From an uncultured Myxococcales bacterium (GTDB taxonomy: Bacteria; Myxococcota_A; UBA9042; DTJE01): a DNA stretch of 52,002 bases. Positions 33,144 to 43,439 of this stretch are shown here, piece by piece. Each line of letters starts with the position of its first letter. The first letter of the stretch is position 1. The position numbers were made by a program, and so were the translations under genes. The DNA lies in NCBI GenBank assembly GCA_903857665.1, contig CAIOFV010000045.1, positions 1-52,002 on the forward strand, given 5' to 3'. The notes below the pieces were generated by a model, which was not told the origin of the DNA, did not search any database, and worked only from the letters and a program-made list of their open reading frames with translations.

Positions 33144-33496
33144 GTCGCACCCTCCCCGGGCATGGCCAACGCCTCCAGGGCCGCGGCCTCGTCGGGCAGC
33201 AGCCGGAACACCCGGTCCATGCGGGTCAACTGGAACAGCCGCAGGACCGGCCCGCGCAGGCCGAAGACGACCAGGTCCCCGTCCGGCTGCAGCGCCTTCA
33301 GCACGGACACGACGGCCCCCAGGCCGCTCGAGTCCATGAAATCGACCTCCCGAAGGTCCAGCGCCAGCCGCCGCTTCCCGGCCGTGATCTCGCGGGCCAT
33401 GAGGGTCCGGAACTCCATCGCCACGCGGGCATCGACGTTCGCCTCGAACACGCGCACGACCGTCGCTGCGCCCACGTCGTCCAGTTCCAGTTTCAT
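33140..33496 (-). CDS. STAS-domain anti-sigma factor antagonist
   Basis: The 118-residue protein is a single STAS domain like SpoIIAA/RsbV: MKLELDDVGAATVVRVFEAN, then LALDLREVDFMDSSGLGAVV with the phosphorylatable Ser at 56 or 57, and VLRLFQLTRMDRVFRLLPD. Such proteins bind anti-sigma kinases when dephosphorylated, freeing a sigma factor or another partner. No kinase or phosphatase partner is encoded nearby. The ATGA overlap with glgP means the two are translated together, which is unusual and suggests that the partner switch is tied to glycogen use. ATG 33496 is preceded by a purine-poor stretch (GGGGGGATGG a little upstream), so initiation strength is uncertain. Confidence 0.88.
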   Translation of the reverse strand: MKLELDDVGAATVVRVFEANVDARVAMEFRTLMAREITAGKRRLALDLREVDFMDSSGLGAVVSVLKALQPDGDLVVFGLRGPVLRLFQLTRMDRVFRLLPDEAAALEALAMPGEGAT

Positions 33497-33540
33497 GGTT
33501 CCATCCCCCCGGGTTCCACACGCATTCGTCGTGCCCGTCA

Positions 33541-33570
33541 AGCCTAGCCGATGCCGTCGCAGCCGGGCAA
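33541..33570 (-). promoter_or_regulatory. Possible promoter for the STAS-glgP operon
   Basis: On the minus strand TTGCCC (33570-33565) and TAGGCT (33546-33541) are 18 bases apart, about 45 bases ahead of the STAS gene start. The match is moderate. Confidence 0.38.
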
Positions 33571-33653
33571 GGCCAGCGCTGCCCGGAATGGCCGTCGTGC
33601 CCGGAATGCCCCGTCCGGCACGCGGGCCGAAGGCGCCTGGGGCCATCGTCACC

Positions 33654-33682
33654 TTGACCCGGGCCCACCCGCAATCGATACT
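33654..33682 (+). promoter_or_regulatory. Sigma70-like promoter for glgX
   Basis: TTGACC (33654-33659) and GATACT (33677-33682) are 17 bases apart and point towards glgX, leaving a leader of about 60 bases. It lies back to back with the STAS-glgP promoter candidate. Confidence 0.55.
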
Positions 33683-33750
33683 GGCGCCCGAATTCGTGGG
33701 CGGCCGCACGGACGGCGGTCGATGAATCGTTTCCCGGGGAGGATCGCCGG

Positions 33751-35883
<2,133 letters not shown>

Positions 35884-35894
35884 CGGGACGGACG

Positions 35895-38000
35895 CTACCA
35901 GTCCACCAGGGGCTTCAGGTTCAGGCGGGTCGCGACCTGCAGCGCCTGATCGGCGGTGCCCTGGACGACGTGGAACACCCACGGGGGAGGCCCCGCCGGA
36001 TCCGCGGTTTCGTCGATGAACTGCACGATCGGCTGCCGCACCGGGATGCGCGGGGCGATCATCACCGACCGGTTGTCGCGAATCACCCACCACCCTCCCC
36101 CAAGCCCGACCAGCCCGTTCGAGGCGGGGATGTAGATGTCCGGCTCCTTGGACGGGTAGTCCGCGTCCGCATGGAAATGGAAGGCCGTGAAGGGGGTCTC
36201 GGAAACGCGGCCCTCGTCCAGGGCGGGCGTCAGGATCACCTTGTCCTCGGTCCGCGGGAAGGTCACCGTGACGGTGCGCTTCGTCACGTCGTCCCCGGTC
36301 GCGTCGGAGGACGGGCCGATGTCGATCTTCAGGATCCACTCGGACGCGCTGCCTCCCTGGTACCAGGTCGCTTTCGCGGTCCGAGCGTTCGCATCGACGG
36401 TGGCCAGCAGGGGCGCGGCGACCTCAACGGGCGTGGCGACCCCGGGCAGGGTTTCCAGGCGCACCGCCGTCCCGGACGCCACGTCGATTTCGGCGTGGGG
36501 CCAGCCGAGGGCCGCCAGGACCGCCTGCTTCTGGGCATCGACGATCGCGACGGCGGCGGCGTTGTGGTCGCGCCCGTACACGAACTCGCCCTGGAAGGGG
36601 TTGATGCCGGTCGCGTCGCTGACCTCGGCCATCAGCAGATCGCGCCAGGCCGCCGCGACCTGGGCGCGGGCCACCGCCGTGTCGATGCCCCCCTGCGCCG
36701 CCGCATCGACCAGCACCTCCAGCGCCTTCAGCCCCTGGCTGGCCTGGGTGTTCCCGGTGCGTATGAAGTTGTCGCGCTCGTGGCTGGACCAGGCGAACTT
36801 CCCCTTGCGACCCAGCCACTGGTGGATCCCGTCGGTGTCGATCGGCTGCCAGGTGCCCTCGATGAAGGGCGGCAGGTCCGGCGTGGCCACATTCTGCCCG
36901 TGCAACTGCCGGACATAGTCGGTCAGGTGCGTGACCTTGTAGCCCCTGGACACGAGGTCCAGCACCTTGGCCTCGTAGGTGGCCAGGTTGCCCTCGTCGG
37001 GGGTCGGCGAAAGCATCGCCAGGTAGGGGTCCCCGGGCACGGAAAGCAGTTCGCCGTCGTCAAAGAACGTCCAGGCCACCTCGATGCCCGACGCCGGGTC
37101 CAGGTCGGCGTTGCCGTCGATCAGCGGCGGCCCCACCACGACGTCCACGCCGTGGCTGCGATACAGGGGCTGGACCGGGACGCCGCGCTGGACGTACCCG
37201 AACTGGTTTTCGTGCATGAGGTCGATGGTCAGGCCGTGCGTCGCCATGAACGCGTGCTTGCCCTCGCCGTCCTGGCCTTCCTGGGCGAACACCACGTTCG
37301 ACAGCGGGATGCAATACTTCGCGAACACGGCGCGGGCCAGGTCCAGCGACCGTTCGAGGTCCAGCGCCGGAAAGGCCATGAACAGTTGCGCGGACCAGTG
37401 GAAGCTGACGACCTCGACCTGCCCGCTTTGGGCCGCGGCAACCAGCTTCGCCAGCACGTCGGGGTGGTGCTCGCCGATGCGCTCCATCATGATGCCCGGG
37501 ATCTCGAAGGTGGTCTTCCAGTCCGGGTGCTTGAGGTACAGGTCCAGCGTGGGCGCGAAGCCGACGTCGATGTCCCAGTCGTTCAGATGGTCGTCGTCGA
37601 ACCCGTCGCACAGCGTCGGATCGAAGCCGAGGTCGTCGCACAGCGACACCGGCTGGCCGTTCCACTGCGTGATCAGGCCGCCTGCCACGTACTGCATGTT
37701 GAAGTGGAACATCGACAGGGCGAACTTCTTCTGCGCCGGATCCAGGGGGTCCTGCGGGACCGTCCCGTTCCAGGTGCAGGCCGGGATGTCGGGGAGGACA
37801 TCCACCGGCTGCGCGTCCGTCGGGGCGTCCAGCGGGGCGACGTCGGCCGGCACCTCCGGGGCGTCGATGGGGGGGACGTCCGCCGGCACATCCGGCACGT
37901 CGATGGCATCGACCCGCGTGTCGGCGCCCGGACCCCCGGACCCGCACGCACAGAAGACGCAGGCCGCCAGGACGAGGATCGGGTTCGCGCTGGCACGCAT
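35895..38000 (-). CDS. Lipoprotein with glycosidase-like (GH57/38-type barrel) domain
   Basis: The 701-residue protein starts at ATG 38000; the signal peptide is short and the lipobox probably ends at Cys14 (LVLAAC), with further Cys at 17 and 19. An Asp/Pro/Val linker (DVPDVPADVPPIDAPEVPAD) extends to about residue 70. The first half of the mature protein suggests a GH57/GH38-like seven-stranded barrel: KKFALSMFHFNMQYVAGG, GIMMERIGEHHPDVL, VVSFHWSAQLFMAFPAL, VVFAQEGQDGEGKHAFMATH and LMHENQFGYV contain His, Glu and Asp at strand ends. The C-terminal part (from about 520) is beta-rich with a carbohydrate-enzyme feel. The family call is by pattern only; catalytic residues are not proven. It converges on glgX with 11 bases between stops. 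Confidence 0.7.
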   Translation of the reverse strand: MRASANPILVLAACVFCACGSGGPGADTRVDAIDVPDVPADVPPIDAPEVPADVAPLDAPTDAQPVDVLPDIPACTWNGTVPQDPLDPAQKKFALSMFHFNMQYVAGGLITQWNGQPVSLCDDLGFDPTLCDGFDDDHLNDWDIDVGFAPTLDLYLKHPDWKTTFEIPGIMMERIGEHHPDVLAKLVAAAQSGQVEVVSFHWSAQLFMAFPALDLERSLDLARAVFAKYCIPLSNVVFAQEGQDGEGKHAFMATHGLTIDLMHENQFGYVQRGVPVQPLYRSHGVDVVVGPPLIDGNADLDPASGIEVAWTFFDDGELLSVPGDPYLAMLSPTPDEGNLATYEAKVLDLVSRGYKVTHLTDYVRQLHGQNVATPDLPPFIEGTWQPIDTDGIHQWLGRKGKFAWSSHERDNFIRTGNTQASQGLKALEVLVDAAAQGGIDTAVARAQVAAAWRDLLMAEVSDATGINPFQGEFVYGRDHNAAAVAIVDAQKQAVLAALGWPHAEIDVASGTAVRLETLPGVATPVEVAAPLLATVDANARTAKATWYQGGSASEWILKIDIGPSSDATGDDVTKRTVTVTFPRTEDKVILTPALDEGRVSETPFTAFHFHADADYPSKEPDIYIPASNGLVGLGGGWWVIRDNRSVMIAPRIPVRQPIVQFIDETADPAGPPPWVFHVVQGTADQALQVATRLNLKPLVDW

Positions 38001-38053
38001 GGGAGCAACCTCGCCGCAGGATGGCGCCGATCGTAGCATGGAGCAGGGGCGGT

Positions 38054-39637
38054 TCACGACGCCGTTTCGACCTCGCGCAGCGCGACGTCCTGGAACGCGT
38101 GCACCAGGTCCCGGGTGACCCGGTCCCAGCGGCGGCACATCGCGACCGTCGCGCCGTCGTTCGCGGCGAGGCTCGGCCAGGCCACGATCCGGGAAACCTC
38201 GCCCGCCAGCGCCGCCACGACGACCGGATCCGCCCCCGCGAGGAGCGCGGCGACGAAGTCCGACGGCGGGAACCACGAGGCCGCGCGCTGCAGGTCGCGA
38301 TGGACCTGCGCCTGCAGGACATTGCGCGGCCCCTCCCACAGTTCGTTGACGGCCGAGTCCCGGAACAGGCGTGGCAGGCACGAGAAATCCTCGATGACCC
38401 CGTGCCCGCCGAAGATGGCCATCGCCTGCCGGATGACGTCCGTGCAGTCCTCGGCCACGATGAACTTCTGCAGCATGACCAGTTCGCGCGCCACGAAGGC
38501 CCGCCGCCGATGCTGGGGATCGGCGTGCACGCCGGCGGACAGCCCCCCGGCCTCGTGGAAGTTGCGGTAGACACGGAACCCGCCGGCCGCGGTCCGCCGC
38601 GCCGCGCGGGTCATGTCCTCCAGTTGGGCCTGCACCATCCCGAACCCGGAGATGGGCTGGCCGAACGCCTCGCGGAAATTCGCGTACCCGACCGCCTCGC
38701 GCACGGCCCGCGTCATGTAGGCGGCAGAGGCCAGCCCCACCGTCAGGCGGGACAGTGTCAGCACGATCCCGACCACGTTCGCCACACCCCGGTCGAGGGG
38801 GCCCAGCGGCCACGCGAGGGCGCCGTCGAACGTCATCTCGGCGGTCGGCAGTTCGGACGTCCCCATCTTCCACTTCAGGCGTTCGATCGTGAACCCGTTG
38901 CGGCGACGGCCCTCGGCCCCCGGCTCCCAGCACGGCGCGATGAACAGCCCCACCTGGTCGGACCCGCGGGGCCGCGCGGTGACCACCGCGTAGTCGGCGT
39001 GCGCCACCGAGCAGAAGTACTTCGTGCCGTGCAGGCGCCAGGCGTCGCCGTCCGGGACCGCCTCGACGATGTTCGCGGGCACGTCGGAACCGCCCTGGAT
39101 TTCCGACAGGAACTGGGCGCCGATCGCGAAATGCCCGTCGCGGCCGTCCCGGACGTGCTGCAGGATCGCCTGCGTTTCGGGCCGATCGGCGTAGCCTTCG
39201 AGGATCGCGACCATCCCCTCGGTGCAGACCAGCGGGCACGCCAGGCACGATTCGCCGTTCTGGTAGACCAGGTAGAGGCTGGTCAGGCGGGTCGCGAGGC
39301 CCGTGTGCGGCGCGAACAGGCCCAGGCCGAACACCTCGCGCTCCATCTCCTGGATTTCCACGGGGCGCACGACCCGGTCCACCCGGTTGTGGTGCGCGTC
39401 CCAGGACGCCAGGAAGGGCCGGCGCTCCGGGATGGCGATCGCGTTGGCCAGGTCGCGCCACCGGGACGACACCGTTCGCGACAGGTCGCGGGCCGCCGCA
39501 TCGACGCGCGGGAAGGCGTCGCCGGACAGGTGCCGGACGACGCTCTGCAGCAGCGGGTCGGAGGCGTAGTAGTCGAGGGCGTCGCGCCATGCGAGGAACG
39601 GCTCGAAGGTGTAAGCGTTGCCGGGATTGGTTTCCAT
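38054..39637 (-). CDS. Acyl-CoA dehydrogenase (AidB-like branch)
   Basis: The 527-residue flavoprotein, starting at ATG 39637, shows FAD/acyl-CoA dehydrogenase signatures: GAQFLSEIQGGSDVPANIVE, WRLHGTKYFCSVAHADYAVV, LKWKMGTSELPTAEMTFDGA, and IFGGHGVIEDFSCLPRLFRD followed by NELWEGPRNVL. The length, and the ending with EGPRNVLQAQVHRDL, resemble the AidB/ACAD11-like branch rather than short-chain fatty acid enzymes, so the substrate could be a branched or unusual acyl-CoA. It is cytoplasmic. It lies 53 bases upstream of the glycosidase-like lipoprotein gene on the same strand but is functionally unrelated. A longer frame to 39703 lacks family character at its N-terminus. Confidence 0.92.
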   Translation of the reverse strand: METNPGNAYTFEPFLAWRDALDYYASDPLLQSVVRHLSGDAFPRVDAAARDLSRTVSSRWRDLANAIAIPERRPFLASWDAHHNRVDRVVRPVEIQEMEREVFGLGLFAPHTGLATRLTSLYLVYQNGESCLACPLVCTEGMVAILEGYADRPETQAILQHVRDGRDGHFAIGAQFLSEIQGGSDVPANIVEAVPDGDAWRLHGTKYFCSVAHADYAVVTARPRGSDQVGLFIAPCWEPGAEGRRRNGFTIERLKWKMGTSELPTAEMTFDGALAWPLGPLDRGVANVVGIVLTLSRLTVGLASAAYMTRAVREAVGYANFREAFGQPISGFGMVQAQLEDMTRAARRTAAGGFRVYRNFHEAGGLSAGVHADPQHRRRAFVARELVMLQKFIVAEDCTDVIRQAMAIFGGHGVIEDFSCLPRLFRDSAVNELWEGPRNVLQAQVHRDLQRAASWFPPSDFVAALLAGADPVVVAALAGEVSRIVAWPSLAANDGATVAMCRRWDRVTRDLVHAFQDVALREVETAS

Positions 39638-39754
39638 CGCTCGTTCCCTCCGTGGATGCCCAGTATCGGACGGCCGGGGCAACGGGTCAACGCGCGCTCC
39701 CACCCTCCCCGAATCCCCTGGGTTCAGGCAACAGGCTCTTGAATCGAGTTTCGG

Positions 39755-39783
39755 TTGTAACGGGGGGAGCGGATCGGTAGCAT
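39755..39783 (+). promoter_or_regulatory. Possible promoter for the trypsin-like protease gene
   Basis: TTGTAA (39755-39760) and TAGCAT (39778-39783) are 17 bases apart, about 50 bases before the ATG at 39833. Confidence 0.42.
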
Positions 39784-39832
39784 CCCCTGAAGCGCGGCGG
39801 GGTGAGCACCGCGCGATGGAGGAAGGGTGACG

Positions 39833-41191
39833 ATGCGAATGCTGTGGGTGCCCGTGATTGCGGCGACCTTCCTGGCCGGGTGCGAGCCCGGCTTCCAGTT
39901 ACCGGCGGAGGTCGCGTCCCGCACCGGTGCGATCATCGGGGGGACCAAGGAAACGGCGCACCCGGCGGTCGGATGCATCGTGATGATGGTGGGCAACGGC
40001 GAGGGGCTCTGCTCGGGCACGCTCATCACGCCGAGGATCGTGCTGACCGCGGCGCACTGTGTGTCGGGGTCCGAAAACCCGATCCCGTTCACGTTCGTCA
40101 CCGGCACCGACGTCAGCACGGGCCCCGAGTACCAGGTCTCGGCCTACGAGGGGAACCCGGCCTGGGAGCCCGAGCACGTGGAGTCCCACTACGGCCAGGC
40201 CATCACGATCGGATGGCACGACGTGGGCGTCGTGATCCTCGACCAGGCGGTCACGGGCATCGACCCCGAGCCGTTCCGCACCGACAGCCTGGACAACATG
40301 GCCGGCCTGTACGCGACATGGGTCGGGTTCGGGAAGACCACCACGAACAAGAACAACGCCTACGACACCGGCGTCAAGTACAAGGCCACCATGATGATCG
40401 CGGACATGTGGCCCCAGGGCTTCATCAACGTGCCGAACACCGCCAACGGCAACCCCCTGGTCAACACCTGCAACGGCGACTCGGGCGGGCCGTCCTTCCT
40501 GAAGTTGCAGGGGGTCGAGCAGATCGCCGGGTTGGTGTCGTCGGGCGACGACACGTGCACCCAGATGGGGTACTCGACGCGCATCGACACCAACGTGGAC
40601 TGGATCGAATCGATGATCCTGAAGTACGACCCGACCTGGGTGCCGCCGAACTGCGGCGACGGGACGTGCGGGCCCGGCGAAACGAAAAAGCTGTGCCCGA
40701 AGGACTGCGACGCGGTCCCCGCGGTCTGCGGCAACGGCACCTGCGAGGCGGGAGAAACCACCGCCACCTGTCCCCAGGACTGCCCTGCGCCGGTCGGCCC
40801 GGTCTGCGGCAACGGCACCTGCGAATCCGGCGAAACCACCGCTTCCTGTCCCCAGGACTGCCCGGCAACGGTGGGCCCGGTCTGTGGCAACGGAACGTGC
40901 GAGGACGGCGAAACCAGCGACTCCTGCCCCGCGGACTGCCCGGCCGCGGCGGGCCCGGTCTGCGGCAACGGTACCTGCGAGGACGGCGAGGACTGCGCTG
41001 GCTGCCCGGCGGACTGCGGGGAGTGCCCGACGGCCGAATCGACCGATCCCGAACTGGCCTCGACGGACGACGTCGGCACCGCGACCCATGGCCACAAGGG
41101 CGGCGGTTGCGCCGCGGGCGCATCGGACGCCGGCACCTGGCTGCCCATCGCCGGGTTCCTGCTGGCGTGGGCTCGGCGGCGCCGGTCCTGA
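39833..41191 (+). CDS. Trypsin-like serine protease with Cys repeats and MYXO-CTERM-like tail
   Basis: The 452-residue protein starts at ATG 39833 after GGAGGAAGG. The signal peptide ends in lipobox LAGC (Cys17). After a short propeptide the zymogen cleavage point is clear (RTGAIIGGT, Ile34), and the triad is His75 (LTAAHC), Asp130 (WHDVGVV) and Ser217 (NGDSGGP). Residues about 275-400 carry five tandem copies of a CGNGTCExGET-x4-CPxDC type module. The C-terminus (GGGCAAGASDAGTWLPIAGF then LLAWARRRR) has the Cys, membrane helix and Arg cluster of MYXO-CTERM sorting tails. The protein is therefore predicted to be exported and anchored at the surface by its C-terminus, with activation cutting off a lipidated N-terminus. 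It converges on the LolA-like gene. Confidence 0.92.
   Translation: MRMLWVPVIAATFLAGCEPGFQLPAEVASRTGAIIGGTKETAHPAVGCIVMMVGNGEGLCSGTLITPRIVLTAAHCVSGSENPIPFTFVTGTDVSTGPEYQVSAYEGNPAWEPEHVESHYGQAITIGWHDVGVVILDQAVTGIDPEPFRTDSLDNMAGLYATWVGFGKTTTNKNNAYDTGVKYKATMMIADMWPQGFINVPNTANGNPLVNTCNGDSGGPSFLKLQGVEQIAGLVSSGDDTCTQMGYSTRIDTNVDWIESMILKYDPTWVPPNCGDGTCGPGETKKLCPKDCDAVPAVCGNGTCEAGETTATCPQDCPAPVGPVCGNGTCESGETTASCPQDCPATVGPVCGNGTCEDGETSDSCPADCPAAAGPVCGNGTCEDGEDCAGCPADCGECPTAESTDPELASTDDVGTATHGHKGGGCAAGASDAGTWLPIAGFLLAWARRRRS
40672..41025 (+). repeat. Five Cys-rich repeats in the protease
   Basis: Five modules begin CGDGTCGPGET, CGNGTCEAGET, CGNGTCESGET, CGNGTCEDGET and CGNGTCEDGED, each closing with CPxDC or similar. 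Central copies are the most alike. They probably form disulfide-linked stalk units between the protease and its C-terminal anchor. Confidence 0.9.
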
Positions 41192-41197
41192 TCCTCC

Positions 41198-41213
41198 GGC
41201 CGGCGTACCGGCC
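41198..41213. terminator. Short GC hairpin between convergent genes
   Basis: GGCCGG (41198-41203), loop CGTA, CCGGCC (41208-41213) lies just after the protease stop and before the stop of the convergent LolA-like gene, followed by a run of C. It may end transcription from either side; no U tract is seen. Confidence 0.4.
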
Positions 41214-41224
41214 CCCCCCCCGCG

Positions 41225-41977
41225 TCAGCGCCCCCACTCCAGTTCGCGCTCCGTGAACAGCGAGTCCTTGATGCCGTCGTTGAAGCGGGCTTCGATCAGG
41301 TCCAGGCGCGTCCTGTGCCCGGTCCGGTTGTCGGTCACGACGATCTGGCGGTTGCGAAAGCGGCCGGCGCCCCAGTCGGTCATTCCGGAGGTGTCGAACC
41401 TCTTGATCGGCTGGCCGCCGTCATCGAGGAACTCGTACCCGATGAACTGGAACGTCTTCTTGTCGATCGTGGCCCGCGCCGCCGGGTACGGAGGACGGAC
41501 GCCGCCCGGCCTGGGCGTGCACGACAGGGTCCAGGACGTCGCATCCTGGCGCTCGATCGTCGCCACGTAGGACTTCGTCCAGGACGTGAACGCCATGTCG
41601 TCGTTGCTGAAGTCCGATCCTGCGAAGGACTGGTTCATGTTGTGTGCGGCCACGCGCCGTACCTTCCTGAAGCCCGGCAGGTACGCGTACACGCTGTCGC
41701 GGTCCAGGATCAGCGTCGCCATGCCCTTCAACTCGCCCGACTCGAACCGGATCAGCCGCTTTTCGCCCTTCTGCGCGACGGAAAACACGTACGACTTCCG
41801 GCTTCCGTCCACGTCCAGGATCGTCATGGTCGCCCGCATGAACTGGTCGTCCCAGCCGTTGGTCAACCGGTCCGCCTGCGCCAGGACCTCGTCTGCGCCC
41901 TGCGCCCGGGCCGTCCCGGGGACACCCGCCGCGACGGCGATGCACGCGGCCACCAGGGTCATCGTTCCACGGTTCAC
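41225..41977 (-). CDS. LolA-like outer-membrane lipoprotein-sorting family protein
   Basis: The 250-residue protein has a cleavable signal peptide (MTLVAACIAVAAGVPGTARA, cut near Ala25) without a proper lipobox. The mature part matches the LolA-like group often annotated as outer membrane lipoprotein-sorting protein: ATMTILDVDGSRKSYVFSVA, then RFESGELKGMATLILDRDSV, YAYLPGFRKVRRVAAHNMNQ, FAGSDFSNDDM and a C-terminal RNRQIVVTDNRTGHRTRLDL. The fold is a half-barrel that carries lipid or lipid-modified cargo in the periplasm. It is not the housekeeping LolA and has no LolB or transporter (RND) neighbour, although this family often partners with RND transporters. Given the many lipoproteins around it the role is worth testing. 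Confidence 0.85.
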   Translation of the reverse strand: MNRGTMTLVAACIAVAAGVPGTARAQGADEVLAQADRLTNGWDDQFMRATMTILDVDGSRKSYVFSVAQKGEKRLIRFESGELKGMATLILDRDSVYAYLPGFRKVRRVAAHNMNQSFAGSDFSNDDMAFTSWTKSYVATIERQDATSWTLSCTPRPGGVRPPYPAARATIDKKTFQFIGYEFLDDGGQPIKRFDTSGMTDWGAGRFRNRQIVVTDNRTGHRTRLDLIEARFNDGIKDSLFTERELEWGR

Positions 41978-42248
41978 GATCGGACTCCTGCAAGGAAGAC
42001 GCGGGGACCTTTCGCAAGGGCCATGCCGGGGCGCCCGGCGTCGGCACCTTCGCGCGGAACACGCGGGACCACCTGCGCTTTCCCGGCGGCTTCACCGGCC
42101 GATCGTCGCGGCGCGCCCGTGCACTCCCACACGGTTCGCGGACCAGGGGGCCGCCGGAGCGTGTCGATCCGCACACGACAGGGCGGCCGTGCCGGCAGTC
42201 GAGGACGGCACGAGGCGCCGCGAGGCACTGCCACGCGCCGCGACGCGC
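41978..42248. other. Intergenic stretch, no gene seen
   Basis: Between the LolA-like start and the DUF362 promoter there is GC-rich sequence without a supported open frame, repeat or RNA gene. It should hold the minus-strand promoter of the LolA-like gene, which I could not define. Confidence 0.4.
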
Positions 42249-42278
42249 TTGACCATTCCCGGATCGCCGGCCCATACT
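42249..42278 (+). promoter_or_regulatory. Sigma70-like promoter for the DUF362 gene
   Basis: TTGACC (42249-42254) and CATACT (42273-42278) are 18 bases apart, about 50 bases before the DUF362 start at 42332. Confidence 0.48.
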
Positions 42279-42331
42279 CGTTTCGCTGCCGCCAGCGACA
42301 CCCGGCGTGCGGCAATCACGGGGAGGTGGCC

Positions 42332-43346
42332 ATGGCCCGTCCGCGCGTGATCCTCCGACGATGCGAGGAGTACCGGGTCGATGCGATCCGGTCGATCGTG
42401 GCCGAGTCCGTCGCCGACCTCGGCGTGACCCTGCGGGACCCGGTCTTCATCAAGCCGAACGTCGTTACCGCGAACCGGCGCTACAACCACCACGCGTACA
42501 CGTCACCGGCGGTGGTCGAGGGGATGATCCGGGTGCTGCAGGACGCCGGCGTTCGGGACATCACGGTCGGGGAATCGGGCGGCTTCGGCGTCCCCGGCCG
42601 GCTGTTCCTCAAGGACGCCGGCTACCTGGATCTGGCACGGCGCACGGGCGTCCCGGTCGTGGACCTGAACGAGTGGCCGACCCGGCGCGTGACGCTGTCG
42701 AAGGCGCTCTGGCATCGCGAAATGGACCTGTCGACCCGGATCGTGGAGGCCCGGACCAGGATCTGGATGCCGAAGCTGAAGTACCACGTGTTCGCCGGCA
42801 TCACCAACGCGCTGAAACTGAACATCGGCATCCTCCAGCACACCGAGCGGATGCTGTTCCACGACCACCGCATCCACGACAAGATCGTGGACCTGCTGGA
42901 GGCGGGCTGGCCGGACCTGGTCGTGTCGGACGCCATCGAAACGACCTTCGGGTTCGAATCGGCCCCCTACCCTTCCCACCTGGGCCTGCTGATGATCGCG
43001 GACCACCCGGTGGCCGCCGACGCGGTCGCCGCGACCATCATGGGCTACGCCCCCGGGGACATCGCGCACCTCCGGATCGCGTCCGAGCGCGGCTGGGGCC
43101 CGATCGCGCTGGAGGACATCTCGATCGAGGGCGACGTCGGCGTGGACGAATTGCGTGCCCGGCCCAAGGGCAACACGCGGCTGTCCCATCGGCGCGAAGT
43201 CCCTGCTGATCACGCTCCCCTTCGTATTCCGGTTGCCCAGCCCCGTGCTGGACCTGCGGGACGCGTGGCTGTTCGTGGTCTATTCGATCCGGAAGTTCTG
43301 GGCGCGGGCCCTGCTGAGGCTGGGTGCCCGATCCGGAAGGGGCTGA
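42332..43346 (+). pseudogene. DUF362-domain protein with one-base frameshift near its 3' end
   Basis: ATG 42332 follows GGGGAGG. The first 285 residues are a typical DUF362 domain: VFIKPNVVTANRRYNHHAYT, then SPAVVEGMIRVLQDAGVRDI, a KLKYHVFAGITNALKLNIGI core and HPVAADAVAATIMGYAPGDI. Some DUF362 proteins carry iron-sulfur clusters, but no Cys cluster is visible here. Near 43185 the coding signal jumps to the next frame. The annotated frame continues with poor GC3 codons to 43420, while the +1 frame reads IGAKSLLITLPFVFRLPSPV and LDLRDAWLFVVYSIRKFW with strong GC3 and stops at 43346. One extra C in the CCC run at 43185-43187 explains this. With it removed the protein would be 337 residues. It may be a sequencing error or true decay. 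Confidence 0.75.
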
Positions 43347-43439
43347 ACCTGGAAGCCGCACGGGAACAGAAGGTGCGGGTGTCGGCGACCGGACGACAGG
43401 GCACGCCGGAAACGCGGTGATTCTTCGGCGAGGGCTTCG

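Noticed and set aside
30861..33725. 954-residue plus-strand open frame opposite glgP
   Set aside because: Antisense shadow of an unambiguous phosphorylase gene.
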